Source: Defluviitaleaceae bacterium
GTDB taxonomy: Bacteria > Bacillota > Clostridia > Lachnospirales > WQUN01
DNA length: 64,000 nt
Assembly: GCA_009777845.1 (NCBI GenBank)
Contig: WRLD01000006.1
Location: 1-64,000 of the forward strand
Reading direction: 5' to 3'
Notes under the pieces: generated by a model
What the model was told of the DNA's origin: nothing
Seen by the model: the letters and a program-made list of their open reading frames with translations, nothing else
Databases searched by the model: none
Translations under genes and position numbers: made by a program
In this document: positions 16,811-22,709 of the stretch, one piece after another
Layout: the number at the start of each line of letters is the position of its first letter
Position numbering within the stretch: position 1 is the stretch's first letter

Positions 16811-17751
16811 GACAGTTTTAGTGATGTACATACACCTAAAACAAATACTACACATGTAGAAGCAATCAGCAACGGCGTAATCGTATCATGGCTTTGGTAG
16901 GTTTCCGCATTATTGAAAACAACAAACACCGTACCGAGAATAAGCCCAAAAATAACAAAATAGGTCTCACTGCAAAATTTTTCCAAAAGCATGGCGATTA
17001 GCTTTGTGCCGAGCAAAATTCCTGCCACTATTCCCAAGCCAAGCGGCGCGACAATAAAAATAATTTCCCCAAGCAGCTGAAAATCTGACGGCGACATTAA
17101 AAATTCGCGTATAGCAGTAATCGTGCTAAGCGCAATCGGGTACAAGCCAAGCAATATAAGCACCATTGCGCCGCTTATGCCAGGTATAACCATAGCCGCC
17201 GCCGCAAAAACGCCGCCGATAAACAAATGCACCGCCAGCCCCGCGCTTGCCGTGGCAGACGCGGCTTCTACAGAGGTATCTGGGGAAATTAGGGAGAGGA
17301 AAATCACCGTGAATGTGCCTATGGCGGCTAGGGCGTAGTATTTGTATGGGCTTCTTGACGGCTCGTTGATGTTTTGCGTTTCACGCAAAGCATCAACTGG
17401 CGAATCGGGGGAATGGGGCAACGCCCCTTTTATACCCGCTACAGCCTGCGTATAAATAAACGGCAAGCTACCTGCCATAAGCCCTGCCATAAGTCCGCCA
17501 GTCTGCAACGAAAACCGTTCGAGCAAAAACTTTGCCACCTCGCCGATTGCAAAAATCCCCAGCACCATGCCAAGCCCTATAGGAATCAATACCCTTAGCG
17601 AGCCTTTCATGTCCTTAAATAAATTGTTTACGGCTTTAATCATTACATCGTATACCCTAAGAATTACCGCGACAGTCGCGCCGCTTATCCCAGGCATTAC
17701 GTTAGAGCCGCCGATTGCCATTCCTTTTAGTAGTAGCGTTATTATATTCAT
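16798..17751 (-). CDS. DUF368 membrane protein (PopT-like polyprenyl-phosphate translocase family)
   Basis: 317 residues, polytopic (about 8-9 helices) with the family signature GMAIGGSNVMPGISGATVA at the N-terminus and a second copy, AAMVIPGISGAMVLILLG, in the middle, consistent with an inverted-repeat fold. DUF368 proteins such as PopT have been shown to return undecaprenyl phosphate across the membrane for reuse in wall synthesis. That fits the neighbouring alr gene, but the direct assignment here is by family only. GGAGGAG lies upstream of the ATG. Confidence 0.88.
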   Translation of the reverse strand: MNIITLLLKGMAIGGSNVMPGISGATVAVILRVYDVMIKAVNNLFKDMKGSLRVLIPIGLGMVLGIFAIGEVAKFLLERFSLQTGGLMAGLMAGSLPFIYTQAVAGIKGALPHSPDSPVDALRETQNINEPSRSPYKYYALAAIGTFTVIFLSLISPDTSVEAASATASAGLAVHLFIGGVFAAAAMVIPGISGAMVLILLGLYPIALSTITAIREFLMSPSDFQLLGEIIFIVAPLGLGIVAGILLGTKLIAMLLEKFCSETYFVIFGLILGTVFVVFNNAETYQSHDTITPLLIASTCVVFVLGVCTSLKLSKKP

Positions 17752-17852
17752 GGGGTTTTTTTCTCCTCCTATGGTGTTTTATTATGGAACGCGGATTTTT
17801 TAAAGGCATGGAACGCGGATTTTACGGATTCTCGCGGATTCGTTCATGCTTC

Positions 17853-18003
17853 TGCTGTGCCTCGCTCCCTCTGTGCCTCTGTGCCTCTGTGTGAAAAATC
17901 TTTTAAACTAAAGAACGAGGCTTTACATTCTACCTAAGTTTTTTATTTGTCAAAAAGATTTTCACACAGAGGCACAGAGGCACAGAGGGCGGGAGGCACA
18001 GCA
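17853..18003. repeat. CACAGAG inverted-repeat element, copy 1 (151 bp)
   Basis: The arms read TGCTGTGCCTCGCTCCCTC... inward on both strands. Each includes three GTGCCTCT units and ends with GTGTGAAAATCTTTT. The centre has a sequence like ACAAATAATGAACGTAGG. Other copies are at 20503, 39444, 46267, 50224, 60841 and 62960. Confidence 0.88.
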
Positions 18004-18069
18004 GAAATACGAACGAATCCACATTCCATAATTCAATGCCAACAGGCTAAGACGTAGGCTTGGCTACTC

Positions 18070-18180
18070 GTAGGGGACGGATTTATCCGTCCCGAGGCAA
18101 CCTCGCTCTGTGTTAATGGACGGTACCCACCCCAAATTGACGAACGTGCAAACCTCGGGACGGATAAATCCGTCCCCTAC
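18070..18180. repeat. GTAGGGG inverted-repeat element, copy 2 (111 bp)
   Basis: Same ends and interior as the copy at 5791, in the opposite orientation, with no nested hairpin. It lies 66 bp after a CACAGAG element. Confidence 0.9.
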
Positions 18181-18273
18181 AAAGACCATGCAAAAACCCT
18201 ACAAATTAACGCAGATTTTCCCACGAGCCAATCCGCCAAATCCGCATTCCATAAATCTACAACCAATGCGACC

Positions 18274-19773
18274 TCAGCAAGGAACAACCACCAAAAACAC
18301 CGCCCCACCCTCATTCCTCACCGATATTCCGCCGCCAAGCCCTCTAACTATCTCTTGACTAATCGCAAGCCCAAGCCCGATGTTGCCGTTTTCGCCCTTG
18401 TAAAACCGCTTGAAAATGTGGGGTAGCTCGCTTGGCTTTATTCCGTCGCCGTCGTCTTTTATTTCTATTTTCAATTCGCCGTTTTCATGCGTACAATTTA
18501 TATGCACCTCTTTTTTGGCGTGGCGTATGGCGTTGGCGAGTATGTTTATTACGGCTCGTTCCAGCCGTTCCTCGTCTGTTTCTATTATTATGCCCTCAGG
18601 CGAGGAAATACTTATTGTTATATCGCGGTTTTTGGCTATGGGCAAGACCCGCTCGCGGCAATTATACGCCAAATTCTTTATGTCTACCAGTGAAATAATT
18701 TCGGGCATTTCGTTTTGGCGTGAAAGGTACAAAAGACTGCTTACCAGCTCGGTCATTTTTTGCCCCTCCTGCAAAATAATTTGCGCCGCCTCGTCCTTGC
18801 AGAACACGCCCTGCAAAATGCCCTCGGCGTAGCCCTTTATGGACATTAGCGGCGTTCGCATTTCGTGGGAAGCGTTCTGGAAGAATTTTTTTTGGTCGTC
18901 CTCGTATAGCTTTAGCATGTTTGACATGTCGTTCATGCTTGTGGAAAGCCGCACAAATTCCAAGTCCTTAAATACGCCGGGGTTTTCGTAAAAATTGCCC
19001 TGCCCTATGGTGTCGGCATAGTGGCAAAGTCTGCCAATTGCGTTTTTGAACCGCGCGGAAATAATCAGCGAGGTAATAACGCCCGCTATGCCCGAAACAA
19101 TCAGCAGTGCGCCCAACATTCTATTCATTCGCGTAACAAAATCCATGACCTGGCTAACGTCGGAATACAGCAAAATCGACCTGCCGATACTCTGCCTATC
19201 CACCAGCGAACGCAAATAAAACGTGCCGCCGACTTCGTCCGTGAGCATTACCATACTGCCCTCGGTAAACCGCTCGGGGTTTGTCACAAAATAATCTGCA
19301 ACGTACTTGACCTCGTTCTGCTTGGCTTCGTTCAAATCGTGCAAGCGCGGCATGACGATTTCGTTCAAGCTACCGATGATGATTACGTCCGTGTTTATGA
19401 ACGAGCGGCGCGGCGCGGACATGGACAAATACACCTGCGTATCGTCCGTCACCTGCGAGTGTGCAATCCTTACGCGGTGACCTGGCTGTGCCACATAAAA
19501 GGAAAGAATACTGCCGTCCACTTCCATTATTGTCATTTCGGTCGGCTGAAAATGCCAGTCCTCCATAGCCTCGTTGGGAAACGCCCGAATCCTCACGTCC
19601 TCGCGAGTAAATTCGCCGCTTTCGCCTATTTCCCTCGCCGTGGTAAACTCCCGCTCCGTTTCCGAACGAATATACGCCCTAACCATTACATTAAACAGCA
19701 CATAAACAACAAGGAAGCCGATGAAGATGATTCCCGTGTAGGTTAGGACTAGTTTTTTTGTGAAGCTGTTCAT
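18274..19773 (-). CDS. Membrane sensor histidine kinase
   Basis: 499 residues. TM1 is at about 9-31, a long extracytoplasmic sensor follows to about residue 215, TM2 is at about 220-242, then a HAMP-like linker. The HisKA H-box is NASHEMRTPLMSIKGY (about 302-317). The HATPase domain shows N-box NILANAIRHA, G1 DDGDGIKP and G2 GLGLAISQEIV. It should phosphorylate the response regulator encoded just upstream, which it overlaps by 4 nt (ATGA). The signal is unknown. Confidence 0.93.
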   Translation of the reverse strand: MNSFTKKLVLTYTGIIFIGFLVVYVLFNVMVRAYIRSETEREFTTAREIGESGEFTREDVRIRAFPNEAMEDWHFQPTEMTIMEVDGSILSFYVAQPGHRVRIAHSQVTDDTQVYLSMSAPRRSFINTDVIIIGSLNEIVMPRLHDLNEAKQNEVKYVADYFVTNPERFTEGSMVMLTDEVGGTFYLRSLVDRQSIGRSILLYSDVSQVMDFVTRMNRMLGALLIVSGIAGVITSLIISARFKNAIGRLCHYADTIGQGNFYENPGVFKDLEFVRLSTSMNDMSNMLKLYEDDQKKFFQNASHEMRTPLMSIKGYAEGILQGVFCKDEAAQIILQEGQKMTELVSSLLYLSRQNEMPEIISLVDIKNLAYNCRERVLPIAKNRDITISISSPEGIIIETDEERLERAVINILANAIRHAKKEVHINCTHENGELKIEIKDDGDGIKPSELPHIFKRFYKGENGNIGLGLAISQEIVRGLGGGISVRNEGGAVFLVVVPC

Positions 19774-20483
19774 GGTTGGTTCGCCCCAATCCTAAACCCA
19801 TACCCCCACACCGTTTCAATCAAAACCTCACTGCCTGCCTGCGTTAGCTTTTGCCGCAAACGCTTTACCGTTGCATCGGTGGCGCGTGTTTCCACGGCGT
19901 TGTCGTAGCCCCAAATTTTGTTTAACAATTCCTCGCGCGAAACAGCCCTGTCGCGGTTTTCCAACAAATACACAAACAGCGTAAACTCGGTATTCGTTAG
20001 GCCAAGCTCTTTTTCGTGACAATGGGCGGTTAGCTTGTCTTGGCAAATGCTAATATCGGCGTAGATTAGCGGGCTTACGCCGTTTTTTTCTGGCTCGGAC
20101 ATATCCACCCTGCGGAGCATGGCTTTTACGCGCATGGTGAGCTGTACAGGGCTAAACGGCTTGGTAAAATAGTCGTCACTGCCTAGCGATATGCCCGAAA
20201 TATAGTCCTCCTCGGTGTCGCGCGCCGTTAGCATAATGATTGGCACGATTGAAATCGCGCGCAGCTTCGCACATACGACCAAGCCGCTGTTGCCTGGCAT
20301 CATTATGTCTAAAATAACCAAATCGCAGGGCTTCGCCTCGAACGCCTCAAATAGCTTGTCGCCGTTTTCAAAGGCTATTACTTGGTAGCCCTCTTTTTCT
20401 AGGAATGATTTTATTAGATGGCGTATGTTTTTTTCATCGTCGGCGATGTAGATTAGTTTGGGTAAGGTTGACATATTTGACAT
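19770..20483 (-). CDS. OmpR/PhoB-family response regulator
   Basis: 237 residues. The receiver has acidic pair DDE (about 13-15), phosphoacceptor D in LVILDIMMPG (about 57), T in IIMLTARD and K in YFTKPF. The C-terminal winged helix ends in ETVWGYGFRI. The start at 20483 is chosen because GGAGG sits 7 nt upstream. A longer frame to 20594 exists, but its extra residues (HTEAQRHRGSV...) are translation of a CACAGAG repeat. It is cotranscribed with its kinase. The repeat element ends about 20 bp upstream of the start, so the promoter must be in or before it. Confidence 0.93.
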   Translation of the reverse strand: MSNMSTLPKLIYIADDEKNIRHLIKSFLEKEGYQVIAFENGDKLFEAFEAKPCDLVILDIMMPGNSGLVVCAKLRAISIVPIIMLTARDTEEDYISGISLGSDDYFTKPFSPVQLTMRVKAMLRRVDMSEPEKNGVSPLIYADISICQDKLTAHCHEKELGLTNTEFTLFVYLLENRDRAVSREELLNKIWGYDNAVETRATDATVKRLRQKLTQAGSEVLIETVWGYGFRIGANQP

Positions 20484-20502
20484 CTCGATTCCTCCGTATT
20501 TC

Positions 20503-20653
20503 TGTTGTGCCACGCTCCCTCTGTGCCTCTGTGCCTCTGTGTGAAAATCTTTTTGACAAATAATGAATGTAGGTAAAGTGTAGAGCTTCTTCATTTAAGT
20601 TAAAAGATTTTCACACAGAGGCACAGAGGCACAGAGGGCGAGAGGCACGGCAG
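20503..20653. repeat. CACAGAG inverted-repeat element, copy 2
   Basis: Same structure as the copy at 17853, placed directly 5' of the response regulator gene and 15 bp from a GTAGGGG element. Confidence 0.88.
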
Positions 20654-20668
20654 ACACCATTGTATTTT

Positions 20669-20836
20669 GTAGGGGACGGATTTATCCGTCCCGAGGCTAC
20701 CTCGCTCTGCGTTGGTCGGCGTGCGGTGTTGTCTAAGAAAATCACTTAGACAACACCTTACTGCCTGCTTAATGGACGGTACCCACCCCGAATTGACGAA
20801 CGTGCGTACCTCGGGACGGATAAATCCGTCCCCTAC
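20669..20836. repeat. GTAGGGG element with nested hairpin, copy 3 (168 bp)
   Basis: The normal element is interrupted after CTCGCTCTGCGTT by about 57 bp (about 20714-20771) whose core is a 13-bp perfect stem, GGTGTTGTCTAAG / CTTAGACAACACC. It then resumes with TAATGGACG. Copies 1 and 2 lack this insert, so it is a separate module that inserted into the element. Confidence 0.88.
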
Positions 20837-20863
20837 AATTATCACCTTACCCCCAAAAACATA

Positions 20864-20892
20864 TTGACAACTGCCTATACGTATTGTACACT
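20864..20892 (+). promoter_or_regulatory. Putative sigma-A promoter of the arsR-like operon
   Basis: TTGACA (20864-20869), 17-bp spacer, TACACT (20887-20892), 32 bp before the ATG. The short leader leaves the operator of the ArsR-type repressor most likely in or next to this promoter. Confidence 0.65.
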
Positions 20893-20924
20893 ACACATAG
20901 ACATTTACAAATACGAGGTGAAAA

Positions 20925-21245
20925 ATGGACAATAAATACTACCCAAACGCCTTATTATTCAAGGCATTCGCAGACACAAATAGGCTAATGATTGTGGATA
21001 TGCTTTCATACGGCGAGCTGTGTGCCTGCAAAATTTTGGAGGGCTTGGGAATAGCACAGCCTACGCTATCTCACCACATGAAAATGCTTTGCGATTGCGG
21101 ATTGGTGAGTAGCCGAAAGGACGGCAAATGGACGTATTATTCGCTAGACTCGGCAGCCGTGGAGCGGGTCAAGACATTCCTATCTATTGTAACAAGCCCT
21201 AATGAAAACTGCGTTTGCGAGGAGGTGAACCATGAGCTGCGCTAG
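20925..21245 (+). CDS. ArsR/SmtB-family metal(loid)-responsive repressor
   Basis: 106 residues. Winged helix with recognition segment LGIAQPTLSHHMKMLCD. The metal-sensing helix carries the CxC pair of the arsenite-type site (ELCACKILE, Cys about 29 and 31). A C-terminal CVCEE adds two more Cys. Family members leave DNA when As(III) or another thiophilic metal binds. Its 3' end overlaps the next gene by 14 nt. Confidence 0.9.
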   Translation: MDNKYYPNALLFKAFADTNRLMIVDMLSYGELCACKILEGLGIAQPTLSHHMKMLCDCGLVSSRKDGKWTYYSLDSAAVERVKTFLSIVTSPNENCVCEEVNHELR

Positions 21246-21414
21246 TGTAAAGCAATGTGCCTGTCCGAAAACGACATGCCCGAACCACAAGAAATGCTGT
21301 GTTTGCGTGAAAAAGCACCGCGAAACCGACAGCCTGCCCTTTTGTCTGTTTCTTGACAACGAGGGCGACAAAAGTATGGAGAATTATAATCGAAAAAGGG
21401 AGGCATTACAATGA
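21232..21414 (+). CDS. Small Cys-rich protein (DUF6485-like)
   Basis: 60 residues with eight Cys, arranged CACPKTTCPNHKKCCVCVKKH and then LPFC, the pattern of a small zinc or metal-binding knuckle seen in DUF6485 proteins. GGAGGTG lies just upstream within the arsR-like gene. Overlap by ATGA with the next gene indicates coupled translation. A role as metal-binding partner in the ArsR-controlled operon is inference. Confidence 0.7.
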   Translation: MSCASVKQCACPKTTCPNHKKCCVCVKKHRETDSLPFCLFLDNEGDKSMENYNRKREALQ

Positions 21415-21761
21415 AACCTGTAGTAGACATGAAAAGATGCTATGCAAGCAAGGACGTGTGCATGGCAATAAAAATGTGTCCTGTAAAGGCGGTCAGCTAC
21501 ATAGAGGTTGACGAGCCGCTTATGGACAAGGCTTTGAGCTGTAATTGCAACGAACGCGAGGCACTGGGATTAACTCCCATGTCGGCGGACTATAGCGGCG
21601 GCTGTGATTGTGCAGGCGGCTGCGGCGGAAGCGACAACGACTTATACGCCTGCGGCGGCAGCCCCTACGGCAGAATTATATTTGACCATGACAAATGTAT
21701 CAAGTGCGGTATTTGTGCAAGGGAGTGCTGTGGGGGGTGTGTTGAGATGGTGGACGAATAG
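21411..21761 (+). CDS. Ferredoxin-like 4Fe-4S protein with extra Cys/Gly segment
   Basis: 116 residues. The C-terminal CIKCGICARECCGGC and the N-terminal CYASKDVCMAIKMCPVKAV look like the two cluster-binding halves of a 2[4Fe-4S] ferredoxin. They are separated by about 70 residues with a Gly/Cys-rich stretch, GGCDCAGGCGG. A redox or metal-handling role in the arsR operon is likely. AAAGGGAGG precedes the ATG. A MITE begins 5 bp after the stop. Confidence 0.75.
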   Translation: MKPVVDMKRCYASKDVCMAIKMCPVKAVSYIEVDEPLMDKALSCNCNEREALGLTPMSADYSGGCDCAGGCGGSDNDLYACGGSPYGRIIFDHDKCIKCGICARECCGGCVEMVDE

Positions 21762-21765
21762 GGGC

Positions 21766-21928
21766 TATAGTTGTTTAAGCTAAAAACGGCACTGTGCTTG
21801 CGGTCTTTTTGCCGCAATACTTCGTCGCAAAAAGCCTTGCGTGCCTCTAGCACGCGGCGGCTTTTGCTCCTCGTCTTGCGACAAAAATCCTCGCAATCAC
21901 AGCACCGTTTTCAGCTTAAACAACTATA
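21766..21928. mobile_element. MITE-like element with 31-bp terminal inverted repeats
   Basis: Left end TATAGTTGTTTAAGCTAAA... and right end ...AGCTTAAACAACTATA match over 28 of 31 bp. It is 163 bp long, with no coding capacity. The inside has a GCGTGCCTCTAGCACGC hairpin shared with the element at 37750. It fills the gap between two convergent genes, and its right end supplies the last bases, including the stop, of the nucleotidyltransferase gene. A solo end of the same type is at 37368-37381. Confidence 0.8.
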
Positions 21929-22226
21929 TTACCTCGCCGGTTTTTCGTATATGGTCTAAAAACCCGCTTTGATTGCAGGTTTCGTCAAGCATATGCGGCT
22001 CTATATCAAGGCTTACACCTCGGCATAGCTTGACTAAATGTGTCCATGTATCAAAAAACTCATCACCAGTTTTTTCAAAAATAACGGCTATATCAATATC
22101 GCTGTATTCGTGCGGCTCGCCATTGATATACGAGCCAAAAAGAATAACCTGCTTTGGGTCGTATTCTTCTCTTACTCTGCTTGCGTATTTTGCGGCAAGC
22201 TCCCTAGCCGTTGCTTTGTCCAGCAT
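21924..22226 (-). CDS. Minimal nucleotidyltransferase (MNT) antitoxin of a HEPN-MNT pair
   Basis: 100 residues. The Pol-beta-type motif is GSYINGEPHEYSDIDIAVIF (G-S and D-x-D, residues about 31-50), with a third acidic residue in SLDIEPH. MNT partners of HEPN toxins neutralise them, in studied cases by AMPylation. GGAGG is 7 nt before the ATG. It overlaps the HEPN gene by 55 nt. The terminal TAG lies in the MITE end, so the protein may have been shortened slightly. Confidence 0.88.
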   Translation of the reverse strand: MLDKATARELAAKYASRVREEYDPKQVILFGSYINGEPHEYSDIDIAVIFEKTGDEFFDTWTHLVKLCRGVSLDIEPHMLDETCNQSGFLDHIRKTGEVI

Positions 22227-22588
22227 ACAAATTCCTCCGTGTGGGTTAATAATTGCCTACAATATGATTTGGTTAGCTTCGCGCTAACCTTTTCTTTATA
22301 TTCGGGGTATCTGCCCTCTATTTGCAGAGGTGTAAGAATATCTAACAGCTCTTGTTGGTCTTTGTCCAATTCGTCATAAATATCGCCGATTTCAGCCAAT
22401 CGGCTTAGCTTGTGAAGCCTTGGCGGAATTTCGCAGGTTTTTGATGCAATTATCGCCTTAATAGCCTTTTCTACAACAAGGTGACAAATAAAACCCGTCC
22501 ATAAAAATTGATTTGCCTCAAGCATTGCCTTTGCCGCTTTTAAATCATTATCACAAAGCCCAAGCCAATATTCAGCCTTATTTAACAT
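22172..22588 (-). CDS. HEPN-domain protein, probable RNase toxin of a HEPN-MNT pair
   Basis: 138 residues, all-helical. It matches the HEPN (PF05168) pattern: YWLGLCDNDLKAAKAMLEA at the N-terminus, then CHLVVEKAIKAII, PPRLHKLSRLAE and LQIEGRYPEYKEK. The R-x-H type residues around PPRLHKL are candidates for the RNase site, but the canonical R-X4-6-H spacing is not obvious. The start at 22588 has GGAGGGGG upstream. It is followed at once by the MNT gene, which should be its antitoxin. Confidence 0.85.
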   Translation of the reverse strand: MLNKAEYWLGLCDNDLKAAKAMLEANQFLWTGFICHLVVEKAIKAIIASKTCEIPPRLHKLSRLAEIGDIYDELDKDQQELLDILTPLQIEGRYPEYKEKVSAKLTKSYCRQLLTHTEEFVCWTKQRLGSLPQNTQAE

Positions 22589-22709
22589 TTTATCAACCCC
22601 CTCCCCACCACTTGTCACAATTTTGTTACACTTTCATGCTAACTCTGACTAGCTATTCCCCTATTATAACCTAAAAGGCAACCTAAAACCATTCAGGAGG
22701 TAGTAATCT
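22589..22709. other. Divergent intergenic region, HEPN gene / transport operon
   Basis: AT-rich, 121 bp. It carries AGGAGG for the downstream lipoprotein gene (about 22695) and CCTATTATAACC, a plausible -10 region for the + strand. No clear -35. Confidence 0.4.

Larger units (their letters stand above)
17785..18273. repeat. Intergenic repeat island 2
   Basis: Contains, in order, a short ATCCGCG-type array (17785-17850), a CACAGAG element (17853-18003), a GTAGGGG element (18070-18180) and another ATCCGCG-type stretch (about 18205-18255). It separates two minus-strand genes. No gene is seen. Confidence 0.8.

Noticed and set aside
17752..18273. tRNA or small RNA gene in the repeat islands
   Set aside because: I looked for cloverleaf patterns with TTCRA and a CCA-adjacent acceptor stem in the intergenic regions and saw none. 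The strong stems are the repeat palindromes.
20484..20594. Longer form of the OmpR-type regulator starting at 20594
   Set aside because: The added residues come from a CACAGAG repeat. GGAGG with correct spacing points to 20483.
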